A DNA stretch of 59,845 nt. Origin: Alicyclobacillus sp. (lineage in GTDB: Bacteria; Bacillota; Bacilli; Alicyclobacillales; Alicyclobacillaceae). Location of the stretch: positions 1-59,845 of the forward strand of contig JAIMAY010000013.1 in assembly GCA_023511725.1 (NCBI GenBank), read 5' to 3'. Made by a program: the position numbers and the translations under genes. Of the stretch, positions 1 through 8,768 are shown in pieces. The notes under the pieces were generated by a model. That model did no database searches. It was not told where the DNA came from and was given only the letters and a program-made list of their open reading frames with translations. Within the stretch, counting starts at the first letter, position 1, and each line of letters starts with the position of its first letter.

Positions 1-2
1 TG

Positions 3-119
3 GAGCTGCGGATCACGGTGCGCGGTGGGCAGGATGCGCCAGAAGCCGCGGGCGGGATCCTCATGGACAGGGTGTGGATGCACGCGGCGAGCATCGAACT
101 GGAGCCCGCGGAGGATTGA
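3..119 (+). CDS. C-terminal end of an unrecognised protein (partial)
   Basis: The frame is open from the left edge for 38 codons and stops with TGA at 117-119. The peptide ends in DRVWMHAASIELEPAED, which I do not recognise. It would end 10 bases before the stop of the sirtuin gene that converges from the right, which is normal packing. The gene body lies outside the window, so family and function cannot be given. The frame choice rests only on openness and spacing. Confidence 0.45.
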   Translation, partial: ELRITVRGGQDAPEAAGGILMDRVWMHAASIELEPAED

Positions 120-129
120 GGGACGGTTA

Positions 130-888
130 TCACGCCGCCGAAAACACCGCCCGCGGCAACACCTCGCCGACCTTCGCGTGGATCACGAGATCGGCCACGT
201 CATCGTAAGGGGTTTCGTCCAGGTTGATGATGGCGAGGCGGGTGCGCTGCCGATCAATCCACCCCGGCAGACTCGCCACCGGCTCGACGGTCAGGGAGCT
301 GCCGATGACCAGCAGCAGGTCGCACTCACGCGCGGCCAGCAGCGCCCGCTCGTAGTGCCGCACCGGTTGGCCAAACAGGACCGTGTCAGGGTACAGGATA
401 TGGTCACAGTCGCCGCCCTTCATCGTGAACGCATGGCAGCGCGGGACATCCTCCCGCAGCACGTGGTCCAGCCCGTAGACCGCGCCGCACACCGGACAGT
501 ACGCGCGCTTAGCCGATCCGTGCACCTCAAACACCCGCCGGCTCCCCGCCTTCTGGTGCAGGCCGTCGACATTCTGCGTATAGATGGACACCGGCTTGCC
601 CAGCTGCTCCAGCGCCGCCAACGCCAGGTGTCCCATGTTCGGCTCCGCCTGCACGTACTCCGGGCGCAGGAACACCGACTTGAACCGCGGCCAGAACGCC
701 TCCGGGTACCGGCGCAGGTACTCATCCGACATGGCTTCCAGCAAGGTGTGGTCCTGCCAGACGCCGTTTTCGGATCGAAAGTCGGGAATGCCCGACTCGG
801 TGCTCATCCCCGCGCCCGTCAGCACCATGATGCGCCCGCTGTTCTGCAGCAGGCGCGCAAGCTCCTCTATCTCCGTCGACCATGTCAT
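130..888 (-). CDS. SIR2-family NAD-dependent protein deacylase (sirtuin)
   Basis: Predicted cytosolic sirtuin of 252 residues that removes acyl groups from lysines using NAD+, giving nicotinamide and O-acyl-ADP-ribose. Visible motifs in order: the NAD-binding GAGMSTESGIPDF near residue 25, TQNVDGLHQKAG, the catalytic His in EVHG, a four-cysteine zinc module (CPVC, then two spaced Cys), and VIGSSLTVEPVA. Length fits bacterial CobB/SrtN proteins. ATG at 888 is preferred because AAGGAG lies 8 bases upstream; an in-frame GTG at 897 overlaps that site. It appears monocistronic and reads away from the tandem repeat array. The acyl-group preference cannot be read from sequence. Confidence 0.93.
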   Translation of the reverse strand: MTWSTEIEELARLLQNSGRIMVLTGAGMSTESGIPDFRSENGVWQDHTLLEAMSDEYLRRYPEAFWPRFKSVFLRPEYVQAEPNMGHLALAALEQLGKPVSIYTQNVDGLHQKAGSRRVFEVHGSAKRAYCPVCGAVYGLDHVLREDVPRCHAFTMKGGDCDHILYPDTVLFGQPVRHYERALLAARECDLLLVIGSSLTVEPVASLPGWIDRQRTRLAIINLDETPYDDVADLVIHAKVGEVLPRAVFSAA

Positions 889-1008
889 CGCTTTCACTCC
901 TTGTCGGGCCCCGTCGCGGTCCTCCCCCGATCCGCCACACCATTGTCGCTCCCTTCAGAATACGCCAACGGGTGCACGAACGGAAGGGGGTGACGCCTCC
1001 ATCCTGTG

Positions 1009-1680
1009 GGTAGCGGGGTTTTCCCGCCTTATGGGGCGTGATCGCGGCACCGGTGAGGCGAATAAGCCGGTTTTCCCGCCCTATGGGGCGTGATCGCGGC
1101 CTCGGTGAGGCGGATAAGCCGGTTTTCCCGCCTTATGCGGCGAGACCGCGGCCTTCGGCGGAGGGAATAAGCCGGTTTTTCCACCTTATGTGGCGTCCAG
1201 ACGGCCCCCACAGCGCGGATAAGCCGGTTTTTCCGCCTTATGCGGCGTCCAGACGGCCCCCACAGCGCGGATACGCCGGTTTTCCCGCCTTATGCGGCGT
1301 CCAGACGACCCCCACAGCGCGAATAAGCCGGTTTTCCCGCCCTATGCGGCGCGATCGCGGCACCGGCGCCGCGGATACGCCGGTTTCTCCGCCTTATGGG
1401 CATGATCGCGGCACCGGCACCGCGGATAAGCCGGTTTTTCCGCCTTATGTGGCGTCCAGACGGCCCCCACAGCGCGAATAAGCCGGTTTTCCCGCCTTAT
1501 GCGGCGTCCAGACGACCCCCACAGCGCGAATAAGCCGGTTTTCCCGCCTTATGCGGCGCGATCGCGGCACCGGCGGAGCAGGCTGACACCTATAACGGGG
1601 TTTTCCCGCCTTATGAGGCGCCCCGGCAGCGCCGGCCGACGCTACAACAGGCCCATCCCCCCTCATGAGGCAGGCGACTC
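1009..1680. repeat. Tandem array of about 12-13 copies of a 52-bp unit with two alternating linker types
   Basis: The core reads roughly (A)ATAAGCCGGTTTTCCCGCC then TTATG. Its T-run starts at 1019, 1071, 1123, 1176, 1228, 1280, 1332, 1384, 1435, 1487, 1539 and 1601, so spacing is 51-53 bp except for a 62-bp last step. A further decayed copy lies near 1654. Each core has an imperfect dyad: ATAAG pairs with CTTAT, then a C.C mismatch, then CGG with CCG around a T-rich loop. Cores are joined by one of two linkers, type A (TCCAGACGGCCCCCACAGC) or type B (GATCGCGGCACCGG). Order from the left: B, B, B-like, A, A, A, B, B, A, A, B. The period is not a multiple of three and no ribosome binding site is visible, so I read it as non-coding. 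Confidence 0.9.
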
Positions 1681-1778
1681 CCCAGCCCCCCGGTTGTGCA
1701 TGCGTCCAGCAAGGCATACAATGGCCTCGAGCGCGCGATCCATCGCCCTTATCACGCATTTGGCGAGGAGTGTGAACC

Positions 1779-2216
1779 TTGATCCGGCTTCGTGGCCACC
1801 ATCTGCTGTGCTTATTGGGATACCGAGGGATGGGATACTCCGAGGCGTACGCGGAAAATATGACGCGCGTTCATGACCAACTGCGGAGGCGACCGGAGAC
1901 GATGGTGATGCTGACGGCCGGGCCGGATGACCTATGCGCGCACTTCCCGCCGGATCAGCCCTATCACTGCCAGGACGCCAACGTGCATGAACGCGACGCC
2001 GCCGTGTTGCGACGTTTGGGTCTACGGGTGGGTGGTGTGGTGGCGTGGGGTGAGATTGAGCGGCGATTGGCCGCGCAATTTGTGCCGGAGGATATCCCCC
2101 GCCTGTGCTGCACGTGCCCATGGCTCGCCTACGGCGTGTGCGAGGACGGGGTTCGGCGCATTCGCGCTGGGGAGGGCCTGTATCCCGTGCTGCCGAAGGA
2201 GACCGATCACGCCTGA
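1779..2216 (+). CDS. DUF1284 family protein with a cysteine cluster
   Basis: Protein of 145 residues. The start MIRLRGHHLLCLLGYRGMGY and the cysteine-rich end (LCCTCPWLAYGVC) match what I know of the DUF1284 family, whose function is not established. Cysteines also occur at LCAHF and HCQD. The spacing suggests a metal or iron-sulfur site, which is an inference. The start is TTG at 1779 with GGCGAGGAG 8 bases upstream. It stands alone, about 100 bp downstream of the 52-bp repeat array, so any promoter must lie within or just after that array. Confidence 0.82.
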   Translation: MIRLRGHHLLCLLGYRGMGYSEAYAENMTRVHDQLRRRPETMVMLTAGPDDLCAHFPPDQPYHCQDANVHERDAAVLRRLGLRVGGVVAWGEIERRLAAQFVPEDIPRLCCTCPWLAYGVCEDGVRRIRAGEGLYPVLPKETDHA

Positions 2217-2384
2217 CCCCCGCCGCAAAGCACTCCCGCCGGGCAGTGCCGCCCTCCGCTCCCGCTGCAACGCCACCACATCACGCGACCAGCACGCCGC
2301 TCCGCCCGCTGGGCACCACACCCCGGCCCCGCTGCGCACCGCACCATCGCCACCACGGCCGGGCGGCGCTGCTCTCGCCCCCCA

Positions 2385-3656
2385 TCACTCGCCCGTCCCC
2401 GCCCGCTCCATCATGTGTACCGCGGGCGTGTCGATCCGCCAGCACACCACCAACGCCAGCAACTGCAGGAGTGTGGCTACGCTGGCGACGGGGCGCAGAC
2501 CGCCGGTCTGGGCGAGGGCGCCAGCGCCGGCGGAGCCAACGGGCCGCGCGGCCCACGCCAGCGTCCGCGAAAACGTCATGGTGCGCGCCAGCAGCTCATC
2601 CGGTACCGCCAACTGGCGAGCCGTGGTGGCGAGCGTATTCCATACCTCGATAGCCAGGGACTCCAGCACCAGCGCCCCGCCGATGGCCCAAGTGGCGGCG
2701 GGAAATGCGAGCAGCGCAAGGGTCGACAGCAGAAGCAGCAGGCCGCACGCGCGCCACGGCCAGCGCTGCCGCCAGTACCGTCCGCACCGTACCGCCACCA
2801 GGGACCCGACCAGCGCGCCCATGCCGACCCCCGTCAACACCACGCCGGCGATCCCGGCCGCCATCCCCTCCCGCGTCGCCCGTTGCAGCACGTAGAAGGC
2901 GGCGGTGTAGACGCCGTCGCTCCAGATGTTGACAAGGGCGGCCGTGATCGACAGCTTGCGCAGCAGCGGCTGCTGGCGAATGACGCGCATCCCCTCCGCG
3001 GCATCGCGCACCGCCCCACGCATGGCCGCCGCAAGGCGCGCACCCCAGGCTGCGTCGGGCACGGACCCCTCATCCGCAGTGCCTCCTCGCTTATGCGATT
3101 TTTCCGGAAGCCATGCCAACGCGGCGGCCGACGTCAGATAGGTCGCCGCATCCAGGGCCATCACGGGAGCGGGCCCGAACAGACTCACCCACAGGCTGCC
3201 GACGACGGGCCCGGTCAGCAGGGCGACAGCCTGACCCGCCTGAAGCCAAGCGTTGGCGGAAGCCAGCGACTGGGCGCTCACCAGCTGTGGCATGACGGTA
3301 CCGTATCCCGCGTCAAACCAGGCCGACAAAACATTCATCAAAATCAACGCAACGTACAGCCACGCCGTCGTCAACACGCCGCAAGCGGCAGCCGCCGGGA
3401 TAGACACAACGCACAACGCGCGCAGCAGATCCGCCGTCACCATAGATCGCCGTCGATTGCGCCTATCCATCCACACCCCCGCGGGGATGGGGGCCAGCAC
3501 ATACACGACGGTCTCGAGGGCGAAGGCAGCGCCGAGCTGAGCTCCAGAGCCTGTCCGCTGAAGGAGCAACCAGGGCAGCGCGAAGTTGGTCCATTGGCTG
3601 CCCATCGCCGACAGGCTCTGCGACAGTGCGAACATCAGCCATGCCCGGCGCCGCAC
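2385..3656 (-). CDS. MFS transporter, EntS-like exporter type
   Basis: Membrane protein of 423 residues with about 12 hydrophobic segments, of the MFS group that includes enterobactin and macrolide exporters. N-terminal MFALSQSLSAMGSQWTNFAL and the loop GVWMDRRNRRR (the MFS motif between TM2 and TM3) are clear. The substrate is unknown. GTG at 3656 is favoured because AGGAGG lies 9 bases upstream; the frame stays open further upstream without a good site. A second MFS of the same general type lies at 5230-6531 on the other strand, with an amino acid permease between them. The 168 bp separating it from the DUF1284 stop holds nothing I can identify. Confidence 0.85.
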   Translation of the reverse strand: MRRRAWLMFALSQSLSAMGSQWTNFALPWLLLQRTGSGAQLGAAFALETVVYVLAPIPAGVWMDRRNRRRSMVTADLLRALCVVSIPAAAACGVLTTAWLYVALILMNVLSAWFDAGYGTVMPQLVSAQSLASANAWLQAGQAVALLTGPVVGSLWVSLFGPAPVMALDAATYLTSAAALAWLPEKSHKRGGTADEGSVPDAAWGARLAAAMRGAVRDAAEGMRVIRQQPLLRKLSITAALVNIWSDGVYTAAFYVLQRATREGMAAGIAGVVLTGVGMGALVGSLVAVRCGRYWRQRWPWRACGLLLLLSTLALLAFPAATWAIGGALVLESLAIEVWNTLATTARQLAVPDELLARTMTFSRTLAWAARPVGSAGAGALAQTGGLRPVASVATLLQLLALVVCWRIDTPAVHMMERAGTGE

Positions 3657-3727
3657 GCACCTCCACCTCCTCGATGCGCTGCGGCAGGCCGCCCCACACC
3701 GGCGCGCCACGCGCACCTCTCAAGCCC

Positions 3728-5071
3728 CTACGACTGCGACGGTTTCGCCGCGAACCAGCCGAGGATGATCAGCACCAACACCACCGCGACGCAGACGGTG
3801 CCCCACAACGGGGTCGTCCAGACGACGCCGATGAAGATCAGCGCAAGGACGATGATGGCCACCCACGCGCCGACGCGCAGACCGGGATGACCCGGCACCG
3901 ACTTGAGGTACGCGGCCGCCAGGATAATCCAGACGAGCACCACCGAGTAGCCTGGAATCGTCATCAGATAATTGAAGGTCTGCCCCTTGGCAAAGAAGGC
4001 GATGACGACGCCGACATACAGGAACACCGTGCTTACCAGCAGCGCTCGCACCGGTACGCCGCGCTGCGACAGGTGCGCGAACCAACGCGGCGCCTGACCG
4101 CGCAGCGCCTGGTTGTAGAGCATGCGCGACGCTGCGTACATCCCGCTGTTCGTCGCCGACAGAACGGCCGTCAGCATGACAAAGTTCATGATGTGCGGCA
4201 CGTACGGCACACCGATGGCCTGGAACACGGTGACGAACGGACTCTCCCCGTGGCCGAACTGGTTCCACGGCACGAGGCTGACGATCATCAGGATGGGCAG
4301 GACGTAGAACAGCAAGATGCGGACAATGACGCCCCGCGCCGCGCGCAGGATGGTCCGCTCCGGCTGCTGCGTCTCACCCAGGGTGACACCAATCATCTCC
4401 GTCCCACCGAACGAGAACATCACCACGAGGAACGAGGCCAGAAAGCCGTTCCACCCGTTCGGGAAGAGCCCTCCCTGATCCGTCAGGTGGCGGAAACCGG
4501 GTCCCGGATGTCCGCCGAAGCCGGTGAACAGCAGCACCGCGCCGCAGATGACGAACAGCGCCAGGACGACGATTTTCACGCCTGCCAGCCAGTATTCCGT
4601 CTCGCCGTAGATGCGCACCTGGAAGATGTTGATCAGCGTCATCACGACGGAGACAATGAGCGCCAGCAGCCACAGCGGCACCTGCGGCAGCCAGAACGAC
4701 AGAAAGCCCGCCGCCGTCGCCGTTTCTGCCGCCATCACCAGCACCCAGTCGAGCCAGTACAGCCAGCCGATGACGTGGCCCAGGAAGGGGCCCAGTGCGG
4801 GAGACACAAGGTCCCGAAACGTCCGCGCCCCCGGCTGACGAATGGCCATCTGCGCCAAGCCCTGCATCACAAACAACAGGATGATGCCGCCTATCAAGTA
4901 GGTGAAAATGACGCCCGGACCCGCGGTGCCGATGGAGCTGTCCGAGCCGCGGAACAGCCCTGCGCCGATGGCGCCGCCCAGAGCCATCATGATTACGTGG
5001 CGCGGCCTAAGGCCCCGCTGGAGGTCATCTCCCCGCCCCGACGCGGTGTGTGGGTTGAATGCTTGCTCCAT
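3728..5071 (-). CDS. APC-superfamily amino acid permease
   Basis: Integral membrane permease of 447 residues with about 12 TM segments. The N-terminus RHVIMMALGGAIGAGLFRGS is the TM1 consensus of the AAT family (proton-coupled amino acid uptake), followed by STAGPGVIFTYLIGG-like TM2 residues and MAIRQPGARTF. The Glu-containing segment FGGTEMIGVTLGETQQPERT after mid-protein is also family-typical. Start ATG at 5071 with AGAGGAG upstream. The substrate cannot be assigned; the family includes proline, GABA, lysine and aromatic amino acid carriers. A LysP-like permease of the same superfamily lies at 38488-39978. Confidence 0.9.
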   Translation of the reverse strand: MEQAFNPHTASGRGDDLQRGLRPRHVIMMALGGAIGAGLFRGSDSSIGTAGPGVIFTYLIGGIILLFVMQGLAQMAIRQPGARTFRDLVSPALGPFLGHVIGWLYWLDWVLVMAAETATAAGFLSFWLPQVPLWLLALIVSVVMTLINIFQVRIYGETEYWLAGVKIVVLALFVICGAVLLFTGFGGHPGPGFRHLTDQGGLFPNGWNGFLASFLVVMFSFGGTEMIGVTLGETQQPERTILRAARGVIVRILLFYVLPILMIVSLVPWNQFGHGESPFVTVFQAIGVPYVPHIMNFVMLTAVLSATNSGMYAASRMLYNQALRGQAPRWFAHLSQRGVPVRALLVSTVFLYVGVVIAFFAKGQTFNYLMTIPGYSVVLVWIILAAAYLKSVPGHPGLRVGAWVAIIVLALIFIGVVWTTPLWGTVCVAVVLVLIILGWFAAKPSQS

Positions 5072-5193
5072 CCCTGTCTCTCCTCTGCTTTCTCCTCTGA
5101 GGTCTCACCCAAGCATGCAGCGCAGCAGGGCGCCGCGTGGCGGCCGCGCTGCCCAACCTGCCGCCTTCCCTAACGCTACAACATCTGTCAACC

Positions 5194-5223
5194 TTCCACA
5201 ATAGCCTCACGAGTCGTTATACT
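5194..5223 (+). promoter_or_regulatory. Possible promoter placing the next start near the transcript 5' end
   Basis: TATACT at 5218-5223 resembles a -10 box, with weak TTCCAC at 5194-5199, 18 bases upstream. The downstream ATG at 5230 is only 7 bases beyond the -10 and has no clear Shine-Dalgarno sequence. If this is the promoter, the MFS message would be almost leaderless. This rests on hexamer matching only. Confidence 0.25.
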
Positions 5224-5229
5224 GGAAAC

Positions 5230-6531
5230 ATGGATACCGATATCACCCTCATGTCCTCCGCGACGGACGCCTCGCTCTGGAAGAACCGCGACTTCGTAAA
5301 GCTCTGGGTGGGCCAGGCGGTCTCACAGATTGGATCGCGCCTCACGAGGGAAGGTCTTCCGCTGGGGGCCGTGATAGCCCTGGGCGCCAGCCCCATCCAG
5401 ATGGGGTGGCTGGAGGTCGTCGGCACCTTGCCGGTCACCGTGCTGGGCCTTGTCACCGGCGCGCTGCTGGATAGGATGCCGCGCCGGCCGTTCCTCATCG
5501 CCACCGACGTGCTGCGCTTTGCCGTGCTGATGGCTGTGCCGCTCACCGCGTGGTTCGGTCACCTCTCGATGTGGCTGCTGTTTGTGGTGAAACCCCTGGT
5601 CGACGTCCTCACCCTCGTCTTCAACAGTGCGTATCAGGCGTATCTGCCGAGGCTCGTCGAACGTGCCCAGATCCTGCGCGCCAACTCGGTCTTAAGCATG
5701 ACGCGCTCCTTCGCGGAGATGACGGGCCCGGGCCTCGCCGGTATCCTCGTGCAGTGGCTGAACGCACCCGTGGCCATCTTCATCGACGCGCTGACCTACC
5801 TGTTCTCGGCGGCAGCCGTGGGCCTCATTCGGCGACAGGAGCCGGCCCGGCCATTCGCGGCCGATCCCGCCACCCCCACCTTCGGCTCGGCCCCGCCAAC
5901 TCAGAAGCATCTGCTGCGCGAGATCCGCGACGGTCTGCGCGTCCTGCGCAACCATCGGATCCTGCGCGCCATCACCCTCACTGCCGGCACTGTCTCCTTG
6001 TTCGAGGGCACCTACTTTTCGATGGACGTCCTCTTTGCCATGCGCGACCTGCATCTGCCCGCAGGACTGTTCGGGATCACCGTGTGCTTCGGCGGCCTGG
6101 GCGCGCTCGTCGGTGCCGCGGTCACACCACGTCTGGCGCGGCGGGTCGGTACAGGACCTTGGCTGGTGGCTTCCGGTTTGCTCATGGGTGTATTCAACCT
6201 GCTGATGCCGTCCGCACGCGGTCCGGCATGGGAGGCTGCGCTGTTCCTCATGGGCGCGCAGGTGCTCGGCGACTTTTGCGGCGTCTCGTATGGCGCCGTG
6301 GAAACCACAGTCCGTCAACTCAGCGCGCCCGATGAAGTGCTCGGCCGCCTGACCAGCGTGTACAACCTGCTCGCGTCCGTCCTGTTTTCTGTAGGCGCCG
6401 TGCTCGGCGGGTATGCCGCCACCTGGCTTGGCCTGCGCACCGCGCTGTACTTCGCGGCAGCGGGCATGGGGCTCGCCGCCCTCTGGCTGCTGACCGCACC
6501 CATTTTGAGGATCCGGGAGGGTTCCGCATGA
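5230..6531 (+). CDS. MFS transporter, macrolide/siderophore exporter-like
   Basis: Membrane protein of 433 residues. The pattern FVKLWVGQAVSQIGSRLTR and the TM2-TM3 loop GALLDRMPRRPFL identify an MFS drug or siderophore exporter-type protein; about 12 hydrophobic segments follow. ATG at 5230 (MDTDITLMSSATD) is the best start, although its ribosome binding site is poor; ATG at 5251 is an alternative. Its stop overlaps the S9 peptidase start by 4 bases (ATGA), so the two are translated from one message. The substrate is unknown. Coupling to a prolyl-oligopeptidase hints at peptide-derived cargo, which is only an inference. Confidence 0.85.
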   Translation: MDTDITLMSSATDASLWKNRDFVKLWVGQAVSQIGSRLTREGLPLGAVIALGASPIQMGWLEVVGTLPVTVLGLVTGALLDRMPRRPFLIATDVLRFAVLMAVPLTAWFGHLSMWLLFVVKPLVDVLTLVFNSAYQAYLPRLVERAQILRANSVLSMTRSFAEMTGPGLAGILVQWLNAPVAIFIDALTYLFSAAAVGLIRRQEPARPFAADPATPTFGSAPPTQKHLLREIRDGLRVLRNHRILRAITLTAGTVSLFEGTYFSMDVLFAMRDLHLPAGLFGITVCFGGLGALVGAAVTPRLARRVGTGPWLVASGLLMGVFNLLMPSARGPAWEAALFLMGAQVLGDFCGVSYGAVETTVRQLSAPDEVLGRLTSVYNLLASVLFSVGAVLGGYAATWLGLRTALYFAAAGMGLAALWLLTAPILRIREGSA

Positions 6532-8360
6532 CACAACCGCAATCCACCTCGACCGCCGGTGCTCGCAGCATCCTGCCCGTCTCGCGCTACATGGAAATCC
6601 GCTCGGCCAACGGGCCCGCCTACAGCGCGGATGGTCACACGCTCTACTTCCTGACCAACATCACCGGCATCCCACAGGTGTGGGCACAGCGCCCCGACAC
6701 ACCCTGGCCGGTGCAGATCAGCTTCTTCGCGGATCGGGTGATGGCTGTCCACCCCAATCCGGTCCGGCCCCTGTTGGCCATCAGCGCGGATGAGGGCGGC
6801 AGCGAAAACGCGCAGCTCTACCTCGCCGACGCGGATGGGTTGAATCCCCGGCCCATCACGGCCGACCCTCGCTTCATCCACAGCTTCAATGTGTGGTCGC
6901 CAGACGGACGCACGCTGGTGTACAGCACCAACCGCCGCGACGGGCGCCACTTCGACATCTGGCAGTATGACGTGGAGACAGACGAGCACAGCCCAATCCT
7001 GGAGAGTGACCACACTCAGGCGGCCGTCGCCGTCTCGCCGGACGGCCGATACTTGATCATCTCCCGCCGCACCTCGAACCTGAACAATGACCTTTATCTG
7101 ATGGATCGGCATGACCACAGCCTGCGCCACCTGACGCCACACGCCGGGGACGTCGTTTACGAATCGCTCCACTTTGCCAAAGATGGCCAGGCGCTGTATC
7201 TCCTGTCCGACCGGGACAGCGAATTCACCCGAGTGGCGCGCTTGGACCTGACGAGCGGCGCATGGACGTGGCTGACGGCGGATGTGTGGGACGCCGAGTC
7301 GCTGGAGCTCTCGCCGGATGGCCGCTATCTCGCGTACGCCGTAAACGAGGACGGCACCTCGCAGTTGTACATCGTGGATCTGACGCAGGACAGCCCGACC
7401 GCGAGGCGCATCGAGGGCGTGCCGGAAGGCGTGATCGCGGAGATCACATGGCATCCAGGCAGCCGTCGCATCGCCTTCACCCTGTCCAGCCCGCTGCACG
7501 CGGTGGAGGTATGGACGGTGGACATCCCGGACGGTGCGGTGCAGCGTGTCACATATGCGAGCGCGTCGGGTGTACCCGCGTCGTTCTTCGTGGCGCCGGA
7601 GCTCGTCCGCTACCGCTCGTTCGACGGCCTGGAGGTGCCGGCGTTTTACTATCGGCCGAACGCGCCCGGGCCGTACGCGGTGGTCGTGTATGTCCACGGC
7701 GGCCCCGAGTCGCAGAGCCGTAACAGCTTCAACAGCGTGATCCAGTACTTCGTACAGCGCGGCTACGCGGTGTTTGTGCCGAATGTGCGCGGTAGCTCGG
7801 GGTACGGCCGTACCTATGTGCACCTGGACGATGTGCGAAAGCGAATGGACTCCGTCGCGGATCTCGCTGCCGGCGTGCGCTGGCTGACGGAGCACGGCGA
7901 TGCGGATCCGAAGCGGATCGGCGTGATGGGAGGCAGTTACGGCGGCTTCATGACATTGGCGGCCGTCACCCACTATCCCGATCTGTGGGCGGCCGGAGTG
8001 GACATCGTCGGCATCGCCAACCTGCGCACCTTCATCGAGAACACGAGCCCCTACCGGCGCCACCTGCGCGAAGCGGAATACGGCACGATTGAGGCGGACG
8101 GGGAATTCTTTGACCAGATCTCGCCGATTCACCACGTGGACAAGATCCAGGCGCCGATGATCATCATCCACGGCGCCAATGACCCCCGCGTGCCCGTCGG
8201 TGAGGCCGAGCAGATGGTGGCGGCGCTGCGCGCTCGCAACCATCCGGTGGAGTACCTGCGCTTCGAGGACGAGGGGCACGGGGTGGTCAAGCTCGCGAAC
8301 CGCATCGTGGCTTACGGCCGCATTGCCGACTTCCTCGACCGTACGCTTGGCATGGGCTGA
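6528..8360 (+). CDS. S9 family prolyl oligopeptidase/acylaminoacyl peptidase
   Basis: Serine peptidase of 610 residues without a signal peptide, so probably cytosolic. The N-terminal 350 residues form a WD40/TolB-like beta-propeller, with repeats such as SPDGRTLVYSTNR, SPDGRYLIISR and SPDGRYLAYAV. The C-terminal alpha/beta hydrolase domain starts near YVHGGPESQS. The catalytic Ser lies in GGSYGGFM, the Asp in HGANDPRVP and the His in DEGHGVV. The family cleaves short peptides or removes acylated N-terminal residues; the propeller excludes folded proteins. It is coupled to the MFS transporter by a 4-base overlap. The start is fixed by that overlap. Confidence 0.93.
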   Translation: MTQPQSTSTAGARSILPVSRYMEIRSANGPAYSADGHTLYFLTNITGIPQVWAQRPDTPWPVQISFFADRVMAVHPNPVRPLLAISADEGGSENAQLYLADADGLNPRPITADPRFIHSFNVWSPDGRTLVYSTNRRDGRHFDIWQYDVETDEHSPILESDHTQAAVAVSPDGRYLIISRRTSNLNNDLYLMDRHDHSLRHLTPHAGDVVYESLHFAKDGQALYLLSDRDSEFTRVARLDLTSGAWTWLTADVWDAESLELSPDGRYLAYAVNEDGTSQLYIVDLTQDSPTARRIEGVPEGVIAEITWHPGSRRIAFTLSSPLHAVEVWTVDIPDGAVQRVTYASASGVPASFFVAPELVRYRSFDGLEVPAFYYRPNAPGPYAVVVYVHGGPESQSRNSFNSVIQYFVQRGYAVFVPNVRGSSGYGRTYVHLDDVRKRMDSVADLAAGVRWLTEHGDADPKRIGVMGGSYGGFMTLAAVTHYPDLWAAGVDIVGIANLRTFIENTSPYRRHLREAEYGTIEADGEFFDQISPIHHVDKIQAPMIIIHGANDPRVPVGEAEQMVAALRARNHPVEYLRFEDEGHGVVKLANRIVAYGRIADFLDRTLGMG

Positions 8361-8505
8361 CGTGGTCCCTCGCGGGCCATCTGGACGGTCCGCACCGGCG
8401 TGCATGCCAACGCTGGACAGCCGTGGCCGTCGGACCGCTTATGACGGTGGCCGGGTATGCGTGAATCGCCGCTTGCCCACACTGAGGCAGCAGGAGGTGT
8501 GGTGC

Positions 8506-8700
8506 ATGATGGCGGACCTGCCGGTCAACCCCTGGACCGCGGATGCCGGACCGCCGCCTTCGTTCACGCCGCCGGCGGCCAACCTGGACGACGGCTCGCT
8601 GCAGCGGCTGCAGGCGTTGGAGGAGGAACTCCGGGCGCAAACGGGGCGCAACATCGTGGTCGTCGCGTACGACAACGGCCCGCGCCCCAGGTTCAGTTGA
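8506..8700 (+). CDS. Small hypothetical protein, 64 residues
   Basis: The short frame begins with ATG at 8506, preceded by CAGGAGGTG at a suitable distance, and ends just before a strong terminator hairpin. The protein has a Pro-rich N-terminus (NPWTADAGPPPSFTPPAA) followed by a helix-forming stretch (LQRLQALEEELRAQ) and a short beta-like end (NIVVVAYDN). I do not recognise the family. The excellent ribosome binding site and the terminator right after the stop support a real gene. It may be co-transcribed with the S9 peptidase 145 bp upstream. Confidence 0.7.
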   Translation: MMADLPVNPWTADAGPPPSFTPPAANLDDGSLQRLQALEEELRAQTGRNIVVVAYDNGPRPRFS

Positions 8701-8711
8701 AGATGACGAAA

Positions 8712-8739
8712 CGGGCGATCCCGATGCCGGGATCGCCCG
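8712..8739. terminator. Bidirectional rho-independent terminator
   Basis: A perfect 12-bp stem, CGGGCGATCCCG pairing with CGGGATCGCCCG, around the loop ATGC. It is flanked by GAAA on the left and CTTTC on the right. It sits between the convergent small gene (stop 8700) and the methyltransferase (stop at 8769 on the minus strand), so it can end both. Confidence 0.85.
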
Positions 8740-8768
8740 CTTTCACACCCCTCGCCATGGCCGAGGTC

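Noticed and set aside
1038-1481. A 147-codon open frame in the 52-bp repeat array
   Set aside because: The period of 52 is not a multiple of three, so the protein is not periodic. It lacks a ribosome binding site and is open only because of high GC.
1009-1680. Reading the 52-bp array as a CRISPR
   Set aside because: The linkers between cores fall into two reused sequences and are not unique spacers, and the cores vary.
6315-8405. A 696-codon frame antisense to the S9 peptidase
   Set aside because: It mirrors a gene with clear catalytic motifs and is a by-product of GC-rich third positions. The protein is His/Arg-rich with no recognisable domain.
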